A stretch of 64,000 nt of DNA from Prostheceraeus crozeri (lineage: Eukaryota > Platyhelminthes > Polycladida > Euryleptidae), in contig CAJQUW010007075.1 of assembly GCA_907163375.1 (NCBI GenBank), positions 310,001-374,000 on the forward strand. The letters run 5' to 3'. The position numbers and the translations under genes are program-made. Below are positions 21,665-33,235 of the stretch, in pieces. The notes beneath the pieces are model-generated. The model had not been told where the DNA came from and ran no database searches. It worked only from the letters and a program-made list of their open reading frames with translations. The number at the start of each line of letters is the position of its first letter. Position 1 is the stretch's first letter.

Positions 21665-24600
21665 GTTTATGACATAAGGCATATATTGCAATACACATAC
21701 ATGTGCGCACTGATATGCATGTACTTATACAATTCACTTGCATACATATACGCCGGGTTGGTATCTCATTATATGATCATGCAGGATGACTTTGTTGGAG
21801 TGGTTTTTGTCGGGGAAGTGGGTTTTGTCGCACATCCGTAGAATGGGTTCCGGGGACTCAAAAAGGACTTTTTTAAGGAACTGCTACAACATTATTATCA
21901 AAAAGGGCAGTTATTCCAATTCCTCTATATTCCTAAAGGTTAATACATATATTATGAAATTTAGTCAATAACATGATTCATTAAAAGTATAACAGTTTTA
22001 CACACATTTGCAATTCTACTTAAATTATAGTTTTACACAACACATGGATCAGATCGGAAGAATTTCTCTGCAAATTCCTCTGATGAATATTTAGCATGAA
22101 TTGGCCCTCGGTAGACCTGTAATTCTGGAATTCAGCTCACTTAGGAGATCGCATTTATATGTCATATCCCCTGATGTAAGTCTCGGAGGCACCAAAATAA
22201 TGTCAGATCCGGATTACAAATTGATCGATTTTTCGAAATAGCATAAAAGCACTAATATATTGAGAGGATCGGAAGTGCGGTGTCGAAGACGTGGAACTAA
22301 ATGAGCTGATTTGATTTAGTAAAGCTATTATCCAAACGATGACTAAGGCACTTAAGCAGTTGGTGGCGTTGATTATGACACGATTTTAGTAAAAAGTCAA
22401 GAAAATTGGCCAAACCGTCTACGTTTCAATTCTCAACACATGTTTACATACTGGATTATTCCACTAAACAAGGAAGATAAATTAGAGGCGAGCACTGTAT
22501 TTTGCAATAAATGCGCGATGGATGAATTGGCCAAAATCTAATTCCACTGGCCAAAGGAAGCGAGTGCAGTAAAACATTGCACAAATTGCCAAAACCTAAT
22601 GAACAGCGGCTTCTTCTGGTCAGGGAATCCTTATTTCAACCACTCTTGATCTTCGACTACAAAATGACTAAATGACGCTGACAGCATGACGCCTGATGTA
22701 AAGATAAAAGGCAACATGACATAAAGTCATGCTGTCAATATGTAGAAAATTCACCATTGCTTGATCGAAATCAAAAATCCAATCTCTCCCTTTTTATGTC
22801 ACCAGGTTTTATTGAAAATAAAATAAAATGACCCGACTCGTTTCGTCTTAAAGACTGTCTCAATGGCACACTGACACGGCTACATGATGCGGGTTATATA
22901 CTCAGTTCTTGGGTTTGATTTCTCCTCACACTAGCTCATGACGTCTATTCATTAAATTAGGCATTTTCGACGCAATCCAGCGAGATTCAGCCATCTTAGT
23001 AGATATTGCCGATTTCTGTTTATCCAAAATACTGCAGTTGAAATAATTAAAAAAACCTCCCGTTCAGTCACCTAATGAAGATGGACTCTAATATCTAAAT
23101 ATACCTGTTTACGGCCTCTGAATTAAAGTACTCTTGTCCATAAATGAAGTGCGCAAAGCATATCATAATGTGTGATATAATAAGACCTCCGGAAGACCTC
23201 GGGAAGTCCTCCGGCATAAGAGCAGATTTACTTGATGATTTGTTCAGGGAAGAATTCACTACTTTCTCAACAATGGAAGTATTTCACTAAGAATGAGTTA
23301 ATAAATGAAAAACTAGAATGCTTTGGAGACTCGCAAAGTGCATATTCTACTCAGCTACGTAGCATGGAGGTCAGCACAGATATAATATTCTTGATGTGTA
23401 ACTTGATAAAATTTCTCCGTTAGGATGCAAAGATCCTACCTATGCTGAATCCATATAGCTTTTCATTAATTGTTGTTCCGAAAAAGATTAACAAATTCTG
23501 TGTAGCTTATGCATGACACCTACATTGAGAAATTGACCTTTAGAGCATAGGTCGCGGTTAGGACACGGACTTACGCAACTGCCCACCCACTGCATGTTTA
23601 AGTGATAAAATTGCATGCATCACTCAAATCAATTAAATCACTTTCAAAGAGCAAGCGCCATGATCGAGATATTTGATTAGGAGCTTGCAAGCACACTGAA
23701 CAGGGCAAATGTATTGATAAATGACGCTATGTGACATTGCACAATAAACATCTGATGGCCTCAAGCGGGTAATCCTTTCTAAAATTAAATTTCATCGCCT
23801 GAATACAAAGCTTTCATCAGCACGAAGCGAATGTTGAAGAGAAGGAGGTCAAGTGGTCAATTGAACAGTTGAATTGTAAATGTGTACATTAAACCACAAA
23901 ACGTACTTCTAAACGAAAAGTTCGATTACCCGAAGACCATGAGTTGGTTGACAATGACTGCAAAGTCAATCAATGTGACAGTTTATAAACTTTCACTAGA
24001 TGAAGCTGAGACTCCTAATTGAGCATCAGTCCATCCACACGGAGTTCTGAAGGGCACTCAGAATTGTCTGGGGTATTTATAAATGCTTGAATCCTTGCGA
24101 GTTAAGTGTTTTTGTTATCGCCCACGTAAATGGCAAGAATTCACAAAATACAGACACAGAATGTAAGATTCAGAACTTAAAACACTCACTGCACTCACTG
24201 TTAATGAAAATAAACTCACTGCAACTGTTAATGAAAATAAACTTTTAAAAATAAATTATTAATTACAATATTTGCTTAATAGTTTTATCAATATATATTT
24301 TATAGACTAACTATGAAAATTTCATCAATAGTATATGATTCATAATCTGTACCGCAATTAATATTCAACTGTGATACCTCAATAAATAGTAATTATAAGA
24401 ATATTAAAATGATAATCATTTTAGTTGTATCTTGTGTTTAGCTATTGCTACCTTTTCTTCTCGTGAACTAACGAAAGAATGCGAAATTCTTACGAATATG
24501 AACGATAAGCGAACATGAACTTAAAAAGCGATTGAACAAGCGAACCATCTGATTTTACATCGATGGAATGCGCTGGTTTAGATGTCTAAGTAATAGAGAA

Positions 24601-25554
24601 ACTGCTTATCTAGCATTCGCATATTGTTTGCATATTTTACTGTTGAAACTCAAGATAGAGTAAGACGAAGTCTTGCGTGTGCCCAACTCACTCAATTCAT
24701 GATTCGCATGTGCGATGATTTATTCAGGATCATCTATAAAATCTTATGTTCCAACAGGGGACAAACCCACAGACACAGACCCCTTATCCAATGGACTAAA
24801 AGTGACCCGCTAAGGCGCACACCTTTTGCAAGTAACTTTTCGTATTGAGATAGACAAAAAGGTAACTATCCTTTGTTTTATGGTCGAATTTCCATCAAAG
24901 CTAGTATACAAATGAAGACAAGTACTTCGGCGACCCGCGCCTTCAAAGGTCGATACAACTAGGTGAACTAGATTTGGTCCACCTAGTTCTATCAACATTT
25001 GAAGTTTCCCGTGATCAACTAAAGAAGTAACTTTTCATCACATCAACACACTCTAAGATTTATCCATGATTTGCGGCGATTCTGATGTGCCATAATGTCA
25101 GCCAGATGTCTGAGGCTGACTGCTCCCTCCACCCCATTTACTTCGCCGCCACATCACTATGTCATTTACTACAATCAAACTATTTGATAAGAAATATCGC
25201 ATTTCCATGTGATAACTATTTTCATCCAGTGCAAAGTTCAATGAATGACTCAGAGTTATTCGAAGTATGTGCGTGTACTGATTTGAATCAGGTCTACCAA
25301 GTAAGACTATCTCATTTGAGGTTATTTATGTATTCGTGAAACATCAGACACGTCAGCGATCCTATCATTTTGACAGTAATGCACTGCCACACTTAACTGC
25401 TGTCACCCAGAGAGTTGGCTTTCTAATTCTGCACTTGTACTTATGCCTTATGTAAGATGAAGACACGGTGGGCGAAATCTATATGATCAAGTAGAAAAGT
25501 TAAATTGATGTTACAGACAAAGTTTCAATCTCCAATATACACCATAGTCTCATG
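21665..25554. other. SARM1 intron, no gene seen
   Basis: AT-rich. A short direct repeat containing ACTGTTAATGAAAATAAA occurs twice at 24198-24243. No coding frame with a domain was found. Confidence 0.3.
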
Positions 25555-25770
25555 TAGTGATCACAATCCCGGGATTGGGATCCGGGATCCCGGGATTGAT
25601 GCGGTGAAAAATTTTGTGATAATTATTGAACAATATGCACCGTCTTACCGTCTAGCTCGTAATACTAGAATAATACTATAAAACGTGGATACAGCACTAA
25701 TAGAGATAATCAAATTTATTTACATTTCAGATCAAAATTATGACTGTTCGCATTCGAGTTAACCATCAAC

Positions 25771-25838
25771 CATGGACTTCTAAATAGTATAGTGTCTAGT
25801 ATGGAGCCATATACCAGCAGTATATTTAGAAGTCCATG
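25771..25838. repeat. Foldback hairpin
   Basis: Arms CATGGACTTCTAAATA (25771 onward) and TATTTAGAAGTCCATG (to 25838) are perfect complements over 16 bp, with a loop of about 36 bp. Confidence 0.85.
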
Positions 25839-25984
25839 CATCAATATATATACAGGACAAATAAGAAAACCCAGACTTGTGCATTATTTGACCATAAAAG
25901 TTGAATAAGTAAGTATAAGACCGAAAGCCGCTACTAATTTTTGCATCAATAATTCATCTTCCTTTTATCTAAGTCTGCATCAAG

Positions 25985-26202
25985 CACTTTAGTAATTCTT
26001 TTATCAAGTATTGTAAATAGTCTTTTAACGATTGTGCTATTTTAACATTTTTCTTTTTGTGCATATCATTATTCATTGGCGTATGATATATTGCATATCT
26101 TTACCTTTTCGATATTGTCCTCGTATATACATTCTGTAAGGTTCACAGAATCTGTAAAGCAGTGAACTAATAAAGCTATTCTATTCTATTCTCTTCTATT
26201 CA
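25985..26202 (+). mobile_element. Possible LINE 3' end with (TATTC)n tail
   Basis: A T-rich stretch ends AACTAATAAAG followed by CTATTCTATTCTATTC, a form common at the 3' ends of invertebrate non-LTR elements. No coding sequence remains, so the family is unknown. Confidence 0.35.
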
Positions 26203-26905
26203 GCATATAATCATGGTCGGATGAGGCCTAATCATAATCTAAAGACAAGGTCATCGAATGTCTACAGTTGTTGAAGACTTCAAAACATGCATAAAAGTGT
26301 GAATAAATTGAGCTCAGGTACACTATCATCGAAGACACGTTCACAGCTACATTCGATGATATAATAATTTCTCTTGATAACACTTCATGTACGAGAAGAA
26401 AATATTTAAGTCTTATTAGCTTTAATGATACTGCCTGCCACTAACATTTTCAATTGATTCATTTAACTTGTTTTGTTGAAGATGTGCAAGCACATGTCCA
26501 TTGTACTATAAAGTATGTAATAATGTATATTAGCAATTAATTATCTCAGGCGACAACTTACGATCAATTTACCTTTACCTTCTGCGAGTCTCATATTTTC
26601 TGGATAGGCAATGCATTTAAATTACATCATTGCCACTTTTGGACTGTGAATTCATCCAATGTGAACAATTAAATTAGTTGTACTCAATTAATTGTTAGTA
26701 CAATGCAAAGGCAGCAAATATATCGACACAGTGAGCAAGTAATAAGTGCCTACACGCATACTGCATCCAGGACAGTGGTATGCATGACATGTGGTTTACA
26801 ATGCAATAATACACTGAACACCTAGAAATTTCGAGATCTCGGTATTGACCCCTAATTCAGGTCGGGATCCCGGGATCAGAAATAGTCCGGGATTTGTGAT
26901 CCCTA

Positions 26906-28018
26906 GTTACATGCTCTCTCGATAAGTTGACAAGTGATGTTGAGACCTTTTCGTTCTAGCCAGAGAATACGTCACAGTAATTTTTGCAAGACTGAGTTGA
27001 TATCCAACCACATAGCCAACACTAGCATTCTTTCAAATGCAACTGATAGGCAGAGAACGAAGGGACGTATTGTTTTAATTATCTACCATGTGTTTCCTTG
27101 TGCATACAGTGAAATAGCAGATGTTGTTAATGTCGCAGTCTATGTGAAACTCGACGAGAATTATCAAGTTCGATGAATTTTCTAACATCTAAATTGATTT
27201 TCTACACAAAATGGTGGTTCTATTACTTTTTTCAGACAGTTTACTTTTCGTCGGATGATATTTGTGAATGACGACATTCAATGGACGTACAAGATATATT
27301 ATGACTGGATTATGGTAGAAAGCTGTTGTGCCATGGTCTATGGGGGGGGGGCGGAGTTAGAATTCTCTGATACGACAGCCAAACCGACAACCCACTGCTT
27401 CGGTGTCAAGATATTTATGCTATCCGCTAGATTGTGGTATAACAGTATATTAATTCAATTGTTAATCGAAGAGTAAGTACCACTGTTAATGAAAAAAATT
27501 AATTAATTTAAATAATTGTCAAAAATTCAAATTATTGTGTTCGATAAAATGTCAGAATAGATCCACACTACCATTTAAAATCCATGATTGGTTGTCTATA
27601 AAATAGTCTGAAAGAAACTGGAACAGGAAAAAGGAATTTCCGTCATTTGCTAATTGATGCATTGGCCAAGGACTCTTTCTTCTTCTTGAGATAGGATCGG
27701 CAATAATTGTAAAGTCTCTCACTGACTAACTGCAGAAGTCACGAAACACATAAGGATGAGAAATAGGACGTCCTAATTTTAACAATTTTAAATTCTAAAA
27801 TGAAGACCGGATTGCAACGAACTCCTATTAGGGCCTACAGGCTACAATGCTGAAGGATGGAGTCGTCAGTAGGAAACTCGAGCACGGTTCACGCAAGTAG
27901 AGATTGAGAACGGGGTTTCGAAAGAAGAAATCAGACTCTCCGACCGAAAATTAACGTTGGATGACAATTGAAACATCAAAAGACGAGAATGCGAATTGTT
28001 CATTGACAATATACTTAC
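26906..28018. other. SARM1 intron, no gene seen
   Basis: AT-rich, with a run of ten G at about 27343-27352 and no coding evidence. Confidence 0.3.
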
Positions 28019-28147
28019 CGCAGTTTTGCCTTGTTGTTTCTTGATAATCGCTTCCATGGCAAAATGAAAAGCCACCAAGGCTTGAACTTCTTCACGATCG
28101 GATTTGAGAGCAGGAACCAGTCGATGGAGCCATCCTTTGCTACGACC
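28019..28147 (-). CDS. SARM1: SARM1 / TIR-1 homologue, internal exon B (ARM repeats)
   Basis: This internal exon of 129 bp (43 codons, phase 0 at both ends) has the acceptor TTTTTCAG before 28147 and the donor GTAAGT at 28018-28013. It starts [18 protein letters not shown] and ends [11 protein letters not shown], matching the human SARM1 stretch GRGPDDLQRLVPLLDSNR to AAIKSLQGKTK. The preceding exon ends with CAG at its donor, so the two exons join in frame. In human SARM1 the join falls by the loop around residue 320 that borders the NAD+/NMN pocket, so this exon carries part of the regulatory ARM surface (inference from alignment by eye). Its upstream intron is about 24.3 kb and begins, going upstream, with a SINE and the 24-bp minisatellite. 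Confidence 0.92.
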
Positions 28148-28177
28148 CTGAAAAACAAGGAATTGCGTTTCTTATGT

Positions 28178-28371
28178 GAAATGATGACTTAACTCCACTT
28201 CTCCCCCTTACTGGGGCTTGGACGGTGCTGACACACTCAGACTCTTGTCTGAAGTGTTGTGATCTTTTAGTCCGGATGCACTTCCTGACGACTTCCAATG
28301 ACACTCGGGGCTCGATCTCAGGACCGAAAGATCGCTAGGCCAAGCACTTAACCACTGTGCCACGGAGACCA
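28178..28371 (-). mobile_element. tRNA-derived SINE copy, 30 bp upstream of SARM1 exon B
   Basis: Head on minus GGTGGTCTCCGTGGCACAG with TTAAGTGCTTGGCC, B-box region GAGATCGAGCCCC, and the family body. It sits only about 30 bp from the acceptor of exon B, so it forms part of the immediate 3' end of that intron. Confidence 0.9.
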
Positions 28372-29152
28372 CCGAGACCAATTGTCAATTGTGTTTATGT
28401 GCTGCAAACTTCAACCAAATCGGTTTACAGTACTCCTAACCACCCTGTGAGTGGCTTACATTGCTTCTAATCAGCTGATGAGAGTCAAAATGTTCGTTGT
28501 TCACCCCTACCAAGACCAGTCTTCTTTGGCTTCATGGGGGATGGGGAGCCTCTTTATATGGTTTGTAAACTGTGGTCGCGATCAATAACTCAAAAATCCA
28601 CCCGAGTTTTCGCACTTTTCTAAGTCTTCCCCGGACTCCATAGCGCTTCCACCTTCCTTCACCTTTTTAATAATCTTTTCATGACTGTAATGTTTTCTAC
28701 ATGTTTTTTCATACCGCTACGTTTCGCTATCTTTCCCAAAATTACAATTTAAAGACTCAGACATTTCAAATAAAAAATATTTATGAAAGAAACGCCTACA
28801 CAATAACGAAATGCTTAATCTCTTACTCCCGATTTTCTGAATATCACTATTTTAACACATGTTCATAGAGCTGACAACGGATCACATGAGTGACCAGTGA
28901 GCCGGGTGACACGGACAGCCTATGACCCGTGACCCACATTTATAGATGTTGAATTTATATCTAATTCAATCATGAGTTAGTGTATGTTTAACAGCTCATC
29001 ATCAGTCTAGCATGCATGCATATCAAGAAAAAGATTAGAGTGAAAGAACCCTAAAAATAAATGCAATTGTTCATGAAAAGATGATGCAAGGTTTTACAAG
29101 AATGCAGAACAGAATCTGATAATAATACACGTAGCCTACAATTAACATGAAG
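28372..29152. other. SARM1 intron between SINE and minisatellite
   Basis: No feature recognised. It separates the 24-bp array from the SINE and from exon B. Confidence 0.3.
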
Positions 29153-31945
29153 GTCGATCAGTCTCATGTTGAGAAGGACGATCAGTCTCATGCTGAGAAG
29201 GTCGATCATTCTCATGCTGAGAAGGCCGATCATTCTCATACTGAGAAGGCCGATCAGTCTCATGCTGAGAAGGCCGATCAGTCTCATGTAAAAAGGTCGA
29301 TCAGTCTCATGCTGAGACGGTCGATCAGTCTCATGTTGAGAAGGTCGATCAGTCTCATGCTGAGAAGGCCGATCAGTCTCATGCTGAGAAGGTCGATCAG
29401 TCTCATGCTGAGAAGGCCGATCAGTCTCATGCTGAGACGGTCGATCAGTCTCATGCTGAGAAGGCCGATCAGTCTCATGCTGAGAAGGTCGATCAGTCTC
29501 ATGCTGAGAAGGCCGATCAGTCTCATGCTGAGAAGGTCGATCAGTCTCATGCTGAGAAGGTCGATCAGTCTCATGCTGAGAAGGTCGATCAGTCTCATGC
29601 TGAGAAGGTCGATCAGTCTCATGCTGAGAAGGTCGATCAGTCTCATGCTGAGAAGGCCGATCAGTCTCATGCTGAGAAGGCCGATCAGTCTCATGTTGAG
29701 AAGGCCGATCAGTCTCATGCTGAGAAGGTCGATCAGTCTCATGCTGAGAAGGTCGATCAGTCTCATGCTGAGAAGGTCGATCAGTCTCATGCTGAGAAGG
29801 TCGATCAGTCTCATGCTGAGAAGGTCGATCAGTCTCATGCTGAGACGGTCGATCAGTCTCATGCTGAGAAGGGCCGATCAGTCTCATGCTGAGAAGGTCG
29901 ATCAGTCTCATGCTGACGATCAGTCTCATGCTGAGAAGGTCGATCAGTCTCATGTTGAGAAGGTCGATCAGTCTCATGCTGAGACGGTCGATCAGTCTCA
30001 TGCTGAGAAGGTCGATCAGTATCATACTGAGAAGGCCGATCAGTCTCATGCTGAGAAGGTGGATCAGTCTCATGCTGAGAAGGCCGATCAGTCTCATGCT
30101 GAGAAGGCCGATCAGTCTCATGCTGAGAAGGTCGATCAGTCTCATGCTGAGAAGGTCGATCAGTCTCATGTTGAGGTCGATCAGTCTCATGCTGAGACGG
30201 TCGATCAGTCTCATGCTGAGACGGTCGATCAGTCTCATGCTGAGAAGGTCGATCAGTCTCATGCTGAGAAGGTCGATCAGTCTCATGCTGAGAAGGTCGA
30301 TCAGTCTCATGCTGAGAAGGGCGATCAGTCTCATGATGAGAAGGTGAATCAGTCTCATGCTGAGAAGGCCGATCAGTCTCATGCTGAGAAGGTCGATCAG
30401 TCTCATGCTGATACCGGCGATCAGTCTCATGTAAAAAAGGTCGACTAGATGTTGAGAAGGTCGATCAGTCTCATGCTGAGACGGTCGATCAGTCTCATGT
30501 TGAGAAGGTCGATCAGTCTCATGCTGAGAAGGCCGATCAGTCTCATGCTGAGAAGGTCGATCAGTCTCATGCTGAGAAGGCCGATCAGTCTCATGTTGAG
30601 AAGGTGGATCAGTCTCATGTTGAGAAGGCCGATCAGTCTCATGCTGAGACGGTCGATCAGTCTCATGCTGAGACGGTCGATCAGTCTCATGCTGAGACGG
30701 TCGATCAGTATCATGCTGAGAAGGCCGATCAGTCTCATGCTGAGAAGGTCGATCAGTCTCATGCTGAGAAGGTCGATCAGTCTCATGCTGAGACGGTCGA
30801 TCAGTCTCATGCTTAGACGGTCGATCAGTCTCATGCTGAGAAGGCTGATCCGTCTCATGCTGAGAAGGTGGATCAGTCTCATGCTGAGAAGGCCGATCAG
30901 TCTCATGCTGAGAAGGCCGATCAGTCCCATGCTGAGAAGGTCGATCAGTCTCATGTTGAGAAGGTCGATCAGTCTCATGTTGAGAAGGTCGATCAGTCTC
31001 ATGCTGAGAAGGTCGATCAGTCTCATGTTGAGAAGGCCGATCAGTCTCATGATGAGAAGGTGGATCAGTCTCATGATGAGAAGGTCGATCAGTCTCATGC
31101 TGAGACGGTCGATCATTCTCATGCTGAGAAGGCCGATCATTCTCATGCTGAGAAGGCCGATCAGTCCCATGCTGAGAAGGTCGATCAGCCCCATGCTGAG
31201 ACGGTCGATCAGTCTCATGCTGAGACGGTCGATCAGTATCATGCTGAGAAGGTCGATCAGTCTCATGCTGAGAAGGTCGATCAGTCTCATGCTGAGACGG
31301 TCGATCAGTCTCATGCTGAGAAGGTCGATCAGTCTCATGTTGAGAAGGCCGATCAGTCTCATGCTGAGAAGGCCGATCATTCTCATGCTGAGAAGGTCGA
31401 TCAGTCTCATGTTGAGAAGGCCGATCAGTCTCATGCTGAGACGGTCGATCAGTCTCATGCTGAGACGGTCGATCAGCATCATGCTGAGAAGGCCGATCAG
31501 TCTCATGCTGAGACGGTCGATCAGTCTCATGCTGAGACGGTCGATCAGTCTCATGCTGAGATGGTCGATCAGTATCATGCTGAGAAGGGCCGAACAGTTC
31601 TCATGATGAGAAGGGATCAGTCTTCCTGCTGAGAAGGTCGATCAGTCCCATGCTGAGAAGGTCGATCAGTCTCATGCTGAGAAGGTCGATCAGTCTCATG
31701 CTGAGACGGTCGATCAGTCTCATGCTGAGAAGGTCGATCAGTCTCATGCTGAGAAGGTCGATCAGTCTCATGCTGAGACGGTCGATCAGTCTCATGCAGA
31801 GAAAGCCGATCCGTCTCATGCTGAGAAGGCCGATCAGTCTCATGCTGAGAAGGTCGATCAGTCTCATGCTGAGAAGGTCGATCAGTCTCATGTTGAGAAG
31901 GTGGATCAATCTCATGTTAAAAAGGTCGATCAGTCTAATATTGAG
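29153..31945. repeat. 24-bp minisatellite, about 116 units
   Basis: This is a head-to-tail array of a 24-bp unit with core TCTCATGCTGAGA and linker AGGTCGATCAG. The unit is a multiple of three and leaves four of the six frames stop-free, so frames of up to about 460 codons appear on both strands (plus frames read DQSHAEKV or ISLMLRRS, minus frames MRLIDLLS or HETDRPSQ). These look non-coding: small indels (about 29870, 29917, 30175, 30411) switch frames freely and most variants alter residues. Each unit holds an inverted repeat TCTCA-TGC-TGAGA. The array lies in the 24-kb SARM1 intron, about 1.0 kb upstream of exon B in the sense of the gene. Confidence 0.97.
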
Positions 31946-32810
31946 GATACCTGATCCAAGACGGCGTCCGGTCAGAAAAAGTTCTGACAACAATTATATG
32001 ATAATTCTATCAGACGTGTGTTCCCCATGAAGTTCACGATATCCTTCATCAGTTCTTCCATTCCTAGAATCATATTTAGAAACAGAACATGCATTCTCAA
32101 TATTATTTATTATAATTTCAGATAGACATCATATCTGATGGAACATTGTGAAAGCTTTTAAATCTTATTCATGAAACATCATGATCGAATTGCTCTTAGA
32201 CAAACGCATTTTAAATCAACAGAAACGAGGACAAAAGTCGATAAGACAAAACCAAATATCAGACACAGCAGCATCAAACAGTCACATATTTTTCACATGC
32301 TCTGTCATGGACGCGTACGCGCATTTCCAAAATCAAAGTCAGTTTCTCATCTAATATTCATCTGTTAAGAGGTGAAACTATCTTCATGCTCTCCACACTC
32401 AAACGGTGAACATAGTTTACATTAAAATCGTGATATCCAGAATATTTAGAAAAAGAATTTCAAATTTCTCTTCAACATTTTGTAAAACCAATAAGATGAG
32501 CATTTCCGAAAGTTAGTGATAATTTAGCAAATATTCTCTCATCAAGCTGAGCGAGACCGCGAAGATTATACATTATCATAATCAAATAAATTGGACGATT
32601 CTCTCAGTGGCATCGGAGTGGGAACTTGGCCGGACCTGAATTTTGGGAAAACGATAGGGCCATCGATTTACTAGAACATTTTTCTTAATGCGCTCTTGAC
32701 CATAACAGTTCCCTTATACTTCTTTTGAAGCACAATCAAGCTTCATTTGCTCGCTCTGTAACCTTGACTATCATGACGTACGCTTGTATTAATAAACAAT
32801 GGTCTATAGC
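31946..32810. other. SARM1 intron, no gene seen
   Basis: No feature recognised in this AT-rich stretch. Confidence 0.3.
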
Positions 32811-32993
32811 GGTTGACCAAGCACAGTGGTTAAGTGCTTGGCCTAGCGATCTTTCGGTACAGAGAAGTGTTATTGGAAGTCGTCAGGAAGGGCATCGGGG
32901 CTAGACGATTAGAACTCTCCGAATAAAAGTCTGAATATGTCAGTACCGTCCAAGACTCCAGTATGGGAGGTAGTGACATTAAACCATCATTTC
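32811..32993 (+). mobile_element. tRNA-derived SINE copy, B box lost
   Basis: Head AGCACAGTGGTTAAGTGCTT followed by GCGATCTTTCGGTACAGAG, then directly GTGTTATTGGAAGTCG. The B-box segment is deleted. The body ends AGTGACATTAAACCATCATT. Confidence 0.85.
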
Positions 32994-33059
32994 TTTCCAT
33001 GTGATGGCTAGGATATGACCTTCTGTGACATGCACGTAAAATTATCCACAAAAGAATTA

Positions 33060-33235
33060 TGTTATACAATTACTTAGTTGCTTCGTTATTTATTTATATT
33101 CCTTTATCATCCACACTCTTCTCTCTTTGATTATCTGCTTCTTTTCCTTTGATCATCTGCTGAAGCACACCTTTATTGTTTTGGCTCGTCCTCTTCCCTC
33201 AAGCTTTGATAGAAAAAAATGAATGATGAGTGACT
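33060..33235 (+). repeat. Dispersed pyrimidine-rich repeat, copy 1
   Basis: A stretch with ATCTGCTTCTTTTCCTTTGAT, CTGCTGA, CTCGTC and CCTCAAGCTTTGATA recurs in the same order at 45640-45785. Function and class are unknown. (The longest quoted string is trimmed by one base in the second copy.). Confidence 0.5.

Larger units (their letters stand above)
25555..26905. mobile_element. Probable non-autonomous hAT-type element (1.35 kb)
   Basis: The left end TAGTGATCACAATCCCGGG and the right end, as reverse complement TAGGGATCACAAATCCCGG, form inverted repeats. The flanking octamers GTCTCATG (25547-25554) and GTTACATG (26906-26913) agree at 6 of 8 positions. Subterminal GGGATCCCGGGAT words occur on both sides. 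Inside are a foldback hairpin (25771-25838) and a tail-like (TATTC)n stretch at about 26180. No transposase is seen. Confidence 0.7.

Noticed and set aside
23795-23830. Another hammerhead motif (minus-strand CTGATGA ... GATGAAATTT)
   Set aside because: The GAAA element is not placed after a paired stem II and no stem I arms were found.
29051-31606. Giant repetitive proteins (DQSHAEKV, ISLMLRRS, MRLIDLLS types)
   Set aside because: They arise from the 24-bp array being open in four frames on both strands; frame-switching indels and mostly residue-changing variants give no sign of selection.
29153-31945. CRISPR array
   Set aside because: Direct 24-bp tandem units without unique spacers, in an animal intron.
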